A stretch of DNA of 64,000 nt from Aphrophora alni (Eukaryota > Arthropoda > Insecta > Hemiptera > Aphrophoridae): positions 21,699,177 through 21,763,176 of the forward strand of contig OY740768.1 in the NCBI GenBank assembly GCA_963513935.1. Direction: 5' to 3'. Positions 51,052 through 61,765 of the stretch are shown here, piece by piece (position 1 is the stretch's first letter; each line of letters starts with the position of its first letter). The notes below the pieces were generated by a model that was given only the letters and a program-made list of their open reading frames with translations, did no database searches and had not been told where the DNA came from. A program made the position numbers and the translations under genes.

Positions 51052-52094
51052 TAACTTCAAATACTACATGTCGTATTGAACACCGATTCCTAACACTTGC
51101 GTTTTTTACAATTAACACGGAAAACTACAACAGTTCAACCCATATATTGAGATTATCAGTATCCTATACTATAGGACTTCTTCTTTGATATAAATTCAGT
51201 GGTAGAACACATCTATTTTAATTACAGTTTCTATATAGATAACGAGCAAGCAACAAACTAATGATTCAACAACCTCTCTCGATCGCGCGATCATTAATGT
51301 TTATTTCCTCTAAGATTAAACATCACGTAATACACTAACAAACTAAAATTGTTTAACTCGATCAATAACCTTAGCCTTCCGAATAGTTTGTTTTGTGTTT
51401 GAAAATCGCTTCTCTGAATTGAATTGTAAGAAACAAAGCAAAATATAAATAAACCATCAGTTCACGCAAGTATAAAAAATGACGTGGGATAAATAATTAT
51501 AAGTTAAGGCTTAAATATCAGTATTAGACAAAACACCAATATCTTAAACGTAAATATGTTTAGACTAAGAATGTTAGGTGACACGCGATAGTTAGACAAT
51601 CAACCAAACGGATTATCCTTCTTGAGTCGTATAATACTTCCCAACTCTCTATCATAATAAAAAAATAAGGTTGAAGGTATTATTGTTGGCGAAGTAAGTA
51701 GACGTTGTTGATAAAACAAGAGAAGAAAACAAATGTAGATCAGAATTTGAAAATTCAACCATGTGTCAGTGAATAAAATTGAATTTGCAGTATGTAGAAA
51801 AATTTCAAAAGATTTGTTTTTATTTACTAGTACAGCATTAGATTTGAAACATACGCAGGAATCGTATAAAATAACTGAAAATACAGAAATTATAATGTTT
51901 GTTATTTTTTACTTGCAATTTTTACTACAGGGTCAACATGGGTTGATAAATATTTCATACAAAACTTTGACGTCCTTTATGTAACTTAAAAGTTTGTAAT
52001 GTAAGGAATACTTTTTTTTTTTTCATTACTGTTGAGACCGATGGTTCTTGGTGGAATTCCATGTTTAAAGATAATGAAACACTTTTTTTTATTT
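51052..52094. other. Unassigned sequence
   Basis: Contains only the short repeat Y copy 3. A 73-codon open frame at 51763-51984 (plus) has AT-rich noncoding composition. Confidence 0.5.
51685..51720 (+). repeat. Dispersed repeat Y, copy 3 (short)
   Basis: 'tgttggcgaagtaagtagac' and 'gttgttgataaaac' match the start of the other two copies only. Confidence 0.4.
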
Positions 52095-52120
52095 TGTACT
52101 ATCCACTTTTTATTAGTCTA

Positions 52121-52159
52121 GCCGACCAATGGTTTCGCCTGCTAAGGCATTCACGAGGC
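52121..52159 (-). ncRNA. Degenerate minimal type I hammerhead ribozyme of a Penelope-like element
   Basis: Minus strand: GCC (stem I), CTCGTGA (52157-52151, in place of CUGANGA, two invariant bases changed), a GCC/GGC stem II with a loop, GAAA (52136-52133), a short stem III (ACC-ATT-GGT), then C^GGC. The pieces are in the right order and spacing for the minimal hammerheads published in Penelope-like elements, but the first core is damaged, so cleavage is unlikely. Confidence 0.5.
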
Positions 52160-52310
52160 TGTATTACATACTGAAGAAAAAAGACAAAAAACAGAAAACC
52201 TTAAAACTAGAGGGTGGGAGTTAGGATACAAAGAATGGAAGGTTGGGGAAATACCCAGCCTGGGCAATGACCATAGGAACAATACATATTGGGAAAACCA
52301 GTTGATTGTT

Positions 52311-52690
52311 CTAAGTACAAATAACTTTTAAATGTTTTACTAATGGAGAGTTATACAAATCTAACTGGTCATTTAAAACCAAATTAGGGTTACAGTATCT
52401 TATTCTTTTAATTTCTAAGCTCTCCAAAGCATTTAATTTCCTACCTTTATTATCAAAATGTAATATTTTAAAATCTACACTGGAATTAAAATCAGACACT
52501 TAATGTATTCTTAAATGATTTGAAAAACTGGAATCTTCATATCCGAACCGCCAACTTCTTTCATGTTCACTAATCTAGATTTAAAATTACGTCCTGTTTG
52601 ACCTACATAACATGAATTACATATTTTGCAAGTTATCTTATATACAGGAATACTTTCACATAACTGACAAACTATAACGCTAAAAATCAT
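52311..52690 (-). pseudogene. Penelope-like retroelement GIY-YIG endonuclease remnant
   Basis: Minus-strand translation from about 52665 gives VYKITCKICNSCYVGQTGR, the GIY-YIG core as found in Penelope-like elements ('VY.I.C..C...Y+GQT.R'). After a frameshift near 52530, a stretch reading NHLRIH, a stop, and VSDFNSSVDFKILH follows, then NKGRKLNALESLEIKR and VLNDQLDLYNSPLVKHL, ending at 52311. That is the complete C-terminal part of the family in order. In intact elements this domain nicks DNA for target-primed insertion and is fused to a reverse transcriptase. Upstream (52690-52850) only a faint trace of the linker is seen and no reverse transcriptase motifs. One frameshift and one stop show it is inactive. 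A hammerhead-like motif follows about 150 bases downstream. Confidence 0.85.
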
Positions 52691-55600
52691 CCCTTTGTTT
52701 TATCTCTTATACTATAACATTTCTAATATATTGCCTATCTTCAATATTAATGGTGTTATACTTCTTTCATAATCGTTTTAAATGTAGAAAGAGATGCAAT
52801 AACACATCATTATAACTATTTGAGTCATTTGAAAGATTGTAAATGTTTTTAGTACGTGCATTTTAGGCCAGTTGTCATGGTTACTAAATGACGTAGGTCC
52901 CTCCACTTCCACAATACGTTAGTCTGGAGGCTTCCATAAATACAAGGTAAACAACTGTTGTTTGGAAACCAAGTTTTATTACATAGAAATCTACCTCATA
53001 AAACACAAATGTTTAAGGTTAATGTTGACGTTTATTTCAAACTTGCAGAAAGAAAAAATATTTGCCGATAGTTTTTCTGTATTCATGTAATAAGTGTTGA
53101 CTGTATCCAACTTCCTTGTATAGGTGTTGTCATAAAAAAAACAGTTTACGGGGGAAAGTGGTGGGACATTTTGTAGAGTCGAAAATCAGAAAATAAATTA
53201 AACTTTGGATAAGAATTTAAACTCATTTAATAAAGTGGCCAGCCCATTACATCGACATTATAATCAAATTAATAACTATAACCAGCTTTCCCAACGTGAC
53301 AACTTATGAAAAACTAAAACATTTAAATCATCGACATTTATAGTAGAGATAAATACAATCGTCAATATTTACTGTTTGTAATTAATTATGTCAACATGAA
53401 AACTATATTTATTTTGTCTATGTTTATACGTTTCGCTTACAGTATCCAAAATAAGGTGTTTTATTCAGCTGACTTTACAAGACATTCTTTTTTTAAATCT
53501 TTTACGGTTAGATGTATTCAAGTCTCTTTCACTGAAATTTTAAATTACAAAGAAGGAATTGAATTATGTGTCTGTTTATTTATATTTATCTTTAGTGTTT
53601 GTAGTGTTAAAATTTCATTATTAATTAAATTAAAATAAAATGCATTTTAAATAGATAGTAATGATTTAAATATTCCCGTCTAAAAAAAATATATACAAAT
53701 TTGAGTTGTAAATGAGAATATTAAGTAATCGTGCAAAAGCTTAATAAATAATTCAAATATGCTAAAACATCAGTACATAAATTTAATATATACGTAATAA
53801 TATATTTTAATTATTACAAATAAAATGGCCGTCGATGATTGTAAAACATAATTAATGGCAATTAAACTTTCTTGTAAAAATATATTGCAAGTAGTATTCA
53901 CGTGACATTCGACCAAAACACCGGTTGACAATCAATTACTATCTTTATCTCTCCCTACATAGGTTTTTAATTTTGCTTTACCGTTGTAATGAAGCAGCGC
54001 TGCCTTGATGAGGCCACTTTAATAACTAAGTGAGAAGCGTAAACAGAGTGGAACACGGTTCTAAAAGTTGGGTTTATTTAAATTATTAAATAAAACACCA
54101 TAACCCCTCACAAATATTTCCAGTACTAGGTTAGGTTGTAAATCAATTTAACTCAGAGAGACCTTTTTAAAGTGAACGATCAAACTCACATTACAAAAAA
54201 ACGTTCCAGGTAAACGACCAAATTAACTATTAAAAGGCATTGGAGGAATTTAGAATTAAAATACATAATTGAATCCTGCGCCAGCCCCTTTAACAAGGGC
54301 AAGAAGCAACATATGAAAATGTTATATACAGGATATTTAGCTTGAGAAGTCCTTCCATTCAAGGAGTACAACAACAGTATACAAAGTTGTTCATGTCGTC
54401 ATATAGTTCTCACAGATAATGAATTCTGATAAAATAGATTTAGTATAGCGGCGATTTAATATTATATTCAGGGGCCCTTGAAAGGTGGAGTGTTAACTAC
54501 GATTGGAATTTGATTATAGGTGAGTTATGTGTTAACAAGATGAAAAATATAAGAATATATTTGAGTACGGGTCACTCTGGAGTAAAAAGGAAAAATAATG
54601 TAAACAAGTTAGTGGAGATGAGTGTACTAGAAGAATAATAAGACGGTTATATGAGACTAGAAGAAGGGTATTCTTTAGTTCGAACACAGGAGGAATCCTA
54701 GGGTGATGTTAGGTCTCTTGCTAAAACACAGTTTACTGCTCAACGTGATGGATAGGAGAAATTACTTATTTTTTAAAAGTGTAAAACAAGGAAATTAGTT
54801 AGGGATTTCATGGGAGATGTTTACCGACATATAACGATCTTTATAGTATAATTATCCATCAAGTGGGGTTTCAGAAATTAAAGTTTGAGACTAGCAAAGT
54901 GTTCTTTAGTATGTAGGGGAAATGGAAACGTTGACCCAGCTGTGCGGCAATTTAACCTCGCAACTTAAATACAAATAATAGTACATTATTACATTTTCTA
55001 GCATTGCCGGTGAAAGTACTTTAACTCCGTGGATTTCAATATAAAACGACTTCCATTGTACTTAAAATCATTGTACTGCTAAAAGAAATCTTTTAAAGAA
55101 ACTTTCAAAAGAAACACGAACTACAGGAAATATCAAGGCAATTCATTTAACATAATTACATAGTGCCTTTGAAGTCTTAACATTAAATTTTGTCACAAGA
55201 GACGTAACACAGGTAGGCAAGAAAAGGTTCATTGTTATGGCATTATTAAACAGGACTTTACTTAAATATTAATTAGAGACTCTAATTAACCTTTAGTACT
55301 TTGCTCTTATTGCACTCAAATATATCATTTAACACTCAATTAAAATGTAATTTTTGAAAACACAGAAAAACCTATTGATTTATTATTAGCAATTATAACT
55401 TTATTATTGTATAATTTATTGTTGACTCTTCGGATATTGTCAATTATATATTTTTTTAAGTTGATAAGTTTTAATAAACTACTTTTAAGGCAGAGTAGAC
55501 TTAAGTTAACATTTAACGAAAATCAAATATGTTATGGTAAAATTATGTACCATTTTATGGTGTTTAGGTTACACGTTTTTATTTGTTAAAAATTTGATTT

Positions 55601-55820
55601 AACATTTACAATAGATAATGTATATACCTATTATCTACAACATACAAAGTTATTTTTACAAAATGTATACAAAGTTAAAATTGTTGAGTAAGTAACGGCA
55701 AAGAAATTTTTTACAAAGAAATAACGTAGGCCTACTATTTGTTTTTAATTTATTCTACTGAATTAAATATTGTGAAACCTATTGAAGACACAAATATTAA
55801 CTTTTTCGGAAGTTCTATAA
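52691..55820. other. Mostly unassigned sequence
   Basis: 54470-54980 is unusually G-rich on the plus strand for this window but has stops in all frames. An 80-codon open frame at 53396-53638 (plus) begins with a signal-peptide-like stretch, yet its composition is noncoding and it is not called. Confidence 0.45.
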
Positions 55821-55873
<53 letters not shown>

Positions 55874-55917
55874 TGTATATGTGTATATAAGTGTATATGC
55901 AATATAAGTGTATATGT
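55821..55917. repeat. (AT)n tract followed by GTATA-type repeats
   Basis: About 25 AT units to 55871, then repeated 'aagtgtatat' and 'gtgtatata' strings, a compound microsatellite. Confidence 0.95.
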
Positions 55918-58448
55918 AATTTATATTACTGTATTACAAAGAATGTTTGACTTCAGTCGACTATCAACCACCATTCCTATATATCACAACCTGTAAAGGA
56001 AGCAAGGACCTCCCTAGGAATTGATGCATTATTATTTTTAATGATACGTTTATTTTGTGTTGCAATACAAAACATCGAAGTAAATAAAGGACATGTTGCC
56101 AAAGATTTTTATCATAGAAAATTGAAGATTTTACTGCATATCATAATCAGTTAATTTAAAAACACAAAATTACATAAATGATTTTACTATTACAATTTTA
56201 TAAATTGAAAATCGCATAATATTCGCTGAAAGTTTATAACTATAAGTGAATTAAATGTAAAAATCAGTAGAATAAGAAGTGATGTTTTTAGAATACATTT
56301 GTTTTATTTTGAGTATAAAATGCATTTACGAAGACGAATGCATCTCTCCTCAGTGTTACTGTGGAACTCACCCCTCACTTGTACAAGTGAGAGGTACTAC
56401 CAACTTAACAACATCCCCGCTCCCCCCTGGACATGAACTGGGGAGAGAGTAGCTGCATCTAGTCAACGCCCTAATGGCTGTTAGCTAAAAGTTGGGTGCT
56501 TTACTAGAATAGAGAATAATATTAGAGGCATACAAATTAAACGTCAGTAAGGCATTTAACAAGTCTCGATAAGCTGCAACAGAGATCAATGTTAGCAAGA
56601 CCATTGACAAGGTTAGACATTGTAATGAAACTGTTTACAGTATTTGAATATATCTTTCATTCGGTATTTGACGTTAACGCCTTTCGTTAGGGAGCCGAGC
56701 AATGGGGTTAAATCACCTTTTCGCTGATGTAATTCGAAATAACAAGAATCAGGAGCAGTCCAGTCCATCACCGACATCAAGGTGCCTGCTTCTTTATTAC
56801 TATCTCAATTCATAGTTTTTAAAATTTCATGATTTAATTGTTAGGCTAATTGTTCTTGCCGTTGTGGAGTCCTTGAGGTTTCCCGGGAGGATTTAGGATA
56901 TTGTTAATCCAGAACCGTTGTGTGCAAATTTCACTGTTGATTGGTTGTAAGGACTAAATGTAGGACTAAATGATAAAGGACTAGAGTTACCTATATATAG
57001 TGATAATTGTACAGTTAATATTTTGGGAAGGTAATTATTAGTTCATGTTGTTAATTATAAAGTTCCATGTGTGCTGGTTAGTTGTTGTATATTAATTAAT
57101 ATAAACCAGTGTTTATTGATCCATGGACCTTTCCTGAAATCCATGTGGTCGGCTCAAAATATTTTGCTTGTTTAACACCAACTGCGCGTTACATATAAAT
57201 CTCCTTATTTGTTATCAGCTTAGCGTAATGAATATCATTAAGAATGTATTTAATATAAAATTTGAAAAGAGAATTTATACAATGTATAACCTTGTAATTA
57301 AAAAAAACTGTTATATATTTTTACGTCTGTGTTGTCTATATCCTTTCGACCATAATTACATAATTTCTTTTTAAATACATAAATATTTAAATATTGTTCA
57401 ATACAGTATTGTTACTGTTTAATTTAGAAGACCCATTTGTACTATTTATGACATTTTGTGAAAATGTTAAATATTTTTAAATACTTAAAAGATAATTATA
57501 TCTAACAATACAGATAAAGAAAATCGTTTAAAAATACGTATCTCTTTGTTCGTGTATTACGTGTTGAAATCGCAGAAACTGTTGAAGTAATATATTTTTA
57601 CTAACCCAGTAAAGGATATGTTTGGTGATAGTCAAAAATGTCAATGTACGTTTTTCGGTTAATCTGAACAAGGAATCAAAACGTTTGTACGAGTATGTTT
57701 CTACATATTACTTACCGTTGCTCCTCCTTTAGAAACAAAGAGTACCACAATTTAATATACTATATTTACATTTTCCGAAAACTACATGGAAAATAATATA
57801 ATTAAGTATCCAGTTAATTAGATTCTGGTGTTATAATTACATAAATAGGGTCACATATGTTTATTCCAGGTCACTAGTTTTCAACTAACAATCCTTTTTG
57901 TTATTGCCTATTTGTTTGCAGCTATTGCGAAAACATCTCTCAAAATTTATGAAGTAATTTATTTTAAAAAATGTTCTTGGATATAAAGTATATTCCTAAT
58001 TACATTCTAATTATATTTAATTATAGATAATTTGCAAAAGTACTTACCATATGTACGAAGCATAAGTTTAAATTAGTACTCTGTTGTTTGACTGATTTTC
58101 ACGTTTCATGACCTTAGGAAAACGAAAAAGTTGATTTTGACCTGCCGTCCGTCCAACGTTGTTATCAGTACGCACATCCGATATATAGCACATAAAGACT
58201 ATAGGACACATGACATGTGATATGGATAACTCTAGTGTTCTCAGAAATATTGAAATTAATATACATATATGAAACCATTTTTGTATCATATCGTTTGTGT
58301 TATTTAACTGAATTAGATTTAAATTTGCAGATTTCAATTCCGCATGTATTGGTACCAGTCCCACAACTCTACGACATATAGCGTGGTAATAGTCAAAATT
58401 AAATTTTGAACGCAGATCACATGATAAAATATGACAATCGTATAGTTA
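55918..58448. other. Mostly unassigned sequence with two less AT-rich patches
   Basis: 56330-56480 has C-rich runs and an 18-bp palindrome (CTCACTTGTACAAGTGAG at 56374-56391). 56691-56781 is treated as a weak candidate exon. 58130-58160 carries a 'gtccgtcc' string of a type common in insect interspersed repeats. Confidence 0.45.
56691..56781 (+). CDS. Weak candidate internal exon
   Basis: 'cctttcgttag|GG' could be a splice acceptor and 'tcaag|GTGCCT' a donor. The 91 bases between are open in one frame (SRAMGLNHLFADVIRNNKNQ, then EQSSPSPTS) and are less AT-rich than the surroundings. Neither splice signal is strong. I recognise no protein family. Partner exons were not found, so this could be chance. 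Confidence 0.22.

Positions 58449-58520
<72 letters not shown>
58449..58520. repeat. (AT)n microsatellite
   Basis: About 36 AT units. Confidence 0.97.
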
Positions 58521-58522
<2 letters not shown>

Positions 58523-61164
58523 ATATATATCCTCATCTTCGAGGCTCGATAAGGCTTAACGGACGTTAAGAAAATAGTGCAATATTAAGAAGTAGGAAAA
58601 TCCGGTGTAACAACGGTTTTAAATCAATTATCTTACTTAATAAACTTCATCTACAAATAATTGTTTCCTACAAGAGATCTGTTTTTGAATTACATGTATA
58701 TGAGCTTCTTATATTACATTGTATGAATCGGGTTGAAAAACTACCATGACGACGACCATAAAATTGTTGCTCTTAATATCTATTAAGTTATGTCCATTAG
58801 ACTAATGAAAACGGGGCAGTAGTCCCAACTGAGGTATGACGTCCCCTTTATTTTACTTAACAGTTGTAATGAATTAAGTGTGGATTTTTTTTCTGGTGAG
58901 AACGTTTTTAAATGAATAGTTTGAAACGAGCTGAACATGAACTTCAAAATAATAGTTTAAACAAACAAACATACATTTGAAAGAACAATGCTATCTTCTT
59001 CAGAGGTACACTTCATACACTTTGAAGATGATGGCAGTGCTTCTGAAATGTACAAAATGCGGAAGGAACCTAACTATACAGTCATTGTGTGGTTAGTGTA
59101 TTATTGTGGTTTTGTGGAATTTTCTTTCATTGTGCATTCACCACAGTGCTCTAATGATTCATATGAACACATACAATTTTCTGAAGACCATCGTTGAAAT
59201 GATTCAATGGTCTTTTGTTTGTTTCTATACATATACGACGATTTGTGTAATAAAATAAAATGGATGTCATGTTCTATAGGTTTTTCGAATTCCAGTAGCT
59301 GAATGGTTGTCAAAGTAACTGTTGTTAGGATCATTACATTAGGTGAAACATGTAATTTTACAAAATTACACAGACAAATTATTAATTTACAAAGGTCAGG
59401 CTAGTCGTCCAAAGATAGAGTCCTTTCTGGGTATCAAAAAACCTCAAATAATCAATTAACCATAAAATGAATGGGGTAAGTAAACTAGCAAATAAACGGG
59501 GGAAAAGTTAACAAACAAGACGATTTCATAACTGGTATTTCGGGGAAGATAACTTCATTTCAAATCTATACACAAACCAAAGCTTGAGCATATAAAAACA
59601 TTAGTATTACTCTAAAATACAGGTATTTATGTCAAAGTGCATCGCCTTAGTAAGTACATTATCCCGAAATCGGCACCAATTATTGTGTAGAATACTTTAT
59701 TTAAGTAAAATGTAATGAACCGGAGTCAATTATTCATTAATATACTGTGATGTAGGATGATAAAAAATTAACAAACAAAAGGAGTCATAGGTATCTCACT
59801 TCCACAATAGACGAGAACCGTAAAGATATTGTTGGTATATAGAGAACTGTAAAACATGTCATCTGGCTTATTTTGATATTTTACCTATTTAAAAGCTTGT
59901 GAAACATACAATTTATTTTATAAATACGAAACTATAAATTAAAATTTATTTAAACAGATAAAAGAAACAATCGAAAATAATATTGTATCTGTTGACATTG
60001 GGGGAAACGAAATGAACACAACCCTGAATTCGACAAGAAAGGATGTACAAAAAAATAATGTGATGTACATTATTATTACATTTCATAGAGTGTCTAAATG
60101 CGATAAAACCCTTAGTGTTCACTTTGTCTGTAAAAGCTTAACAAGGAGGTTATCTAATTACTGTACTTAATGGATAAAGTTCCTTCAAAAAGGTTCACTA
60201 TGAGGTGTCTCCTATTGCCAATTACAGCATCCAGCTAAAATATCTGTGACATAAAAGAAATATTATGTGGTGCTATGATTTTAATCTTGAATAAAAATCA
60301 CAATGCAGCTGCAACTTTATTACATGTAGTCCTGGGCTAGATCACTTTCTTTCAACTTTCAAAAGAGGCCTCTTTTGACCAACTCTCCGATCCTAAAGTT
60401 ATAAGAGTATTTAAGTCCTAGGGGTGTTATTTCATTTTCTATTCTTAGGCTTTTTAATAAGACAATGAAAACTATAAGTTTTTTTTTCACTTTTCAACAT
60501 GGAAAATATATATAAACCTGCCAAACTTGAAATAAAACAAAACAGAACAGACAATAGCTGTGACAATAAGAGAAGTATATTAATTTGCATTCTTTCCCAT
60601 GCGGGTGCAATAGATATATTACCACATCAATTGACAAATAAAATATTAAATATTGTTATAGGATAATAGTATCTTATACATCCATTAAATATTTCACAGC
60701 TACATTCTGTGTTACAAAGCAAATACTAAAGAAAGATACAGAGTATTTTATTTTATTGCAATGTTGATCTAACCTCTGTGGACATTTTCGCTATAATGGG
60801 GTTTCAAAGTCCCTAAACAACCCTCTAAAGGAAACGGGATTCTCCCACGGGACCGTTGCAGACCTATACATAATATTACTTCCAACAATATTTTGTTTTG
60901 TTAAACGGCACATTGCAATAAAGGTGGATTGATTATAAACTATACAATTTCCGAGTATTATTATTTCGTTTACATTTTTATATTTGTGAAAATATTGTAA
61001 ATACTTTTTTCTTTTTTTTAGTTAAACATTTTAGTGGATACATTCGCATTCGAGATTTTCACAAAACACAAACATTGAAAAAGTAGTTTTAAATAAAAAA
61101 TATCTGTCTACTAATTAACACTCATAAAGGAAAATATATATGAGTGTTTAATTTTATATATTAT
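58521..61164. other. Unassigned sequence with two perfect inverted repeats
   Basis: A hairpin at 59186-59212 (GACCA...TTGAA / TTCAA-TGGTC) and a 20-bp perfect palindrome at 60359-60378. Overlapping open frames on both strands at 58988-59334 resemble no family that I know. Confidence 0.45.
60359..60378. repeat. Perfect 20-bp palindrome
   Basis: TCAAAAGAGGCCTCTTTTGA is identical to its reverse complement. Function unknown; could be a relict of a palindromic transposon end or a protein-binding site. Confidence 0.9.
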
Positions 61165-61595
61165 GTAATAAAATTAAACGTACCGTAACAAATTTCATAA
61201 AGTGTGCAAAATGTTGTTTATTAACCTTGGAAACATAGTCAAGTGACAAACAAAAATATTAACAAAATTGTCATAACATAATGAAACATAATAAATATTA
61301 TTAAAGTGTGGTGAGTGTTATTCAGCACTCAGAAACTCTGTCAAATGATAATAATACATTTTATTAATAAAATTGTCATAACAAAATGAAACGTACAGTT
61401 ACCCATTTCATTACAGTGCAGTGAAGTGAATATATTTTATTAACAAAATTGTCATAACAAAATGAAATATAATAAATTTCATAAGTGATGTGAATGTTGT
61501 TCAAATACTTTGAAACGCTGTTAATTGGTAAACATACATAAAACATGATACAAAATGAAACGTAAATATTTTCATTAAAGTATTTCTTTAGTATT
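61165..61595 (+). repeat. Degenerate minisatellite with a unit near 100 bp
   Basis: 'aaaattgtcataaca.aatga' followed by 'aa.gtaataaatttcattaa' type sequence and 'actttgaaactctgt' starts at 61264, 61369 and 61445, with less exact units before (about 61169) and after (about 61545). Intervals are 105, 76 and 100, the short one missing the middle part of the unit. Confidence 0.78.
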
Positions 61596-61703
61596 TAACC
61601 AACCAAAAACATTATCACTAAAATTGTAAGTTTAGCATTTGAAAAAGTATATTAGCATTTGAAATTGTAAATGAAAAAGTATATATGAACCATGAATGTC
61701 GTC

Positions 61704-61706
<3 letters not shown>

Positions 61707-61764
<58 letters not shown>
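61707..61764. repeat. (TA)n microsatellite
   Basis: About 29 TA units, located just after the minisatellite. Confidence 0.97.

Positions 61765-61765
<1 letters not shown>

Noticed and set aside
53396..53638. 80-codon frame starting with a signal-peptide-like sequence
   Set aside because: AT-rich DNA often encodes hydrophobic starts by chance; no cysteine pattern, conserved domain or transcript signal supports a secreted protein.
58988..59334. Overlapping open frames on both strands and hammerhead-like strings (TTGAAGA ... GAAA; CTGAAGA ... GAAA)
   Set aside because: Core 1 is followed by no plausible stem II and stem I or III pairing is missing. The frames resemble no known family.
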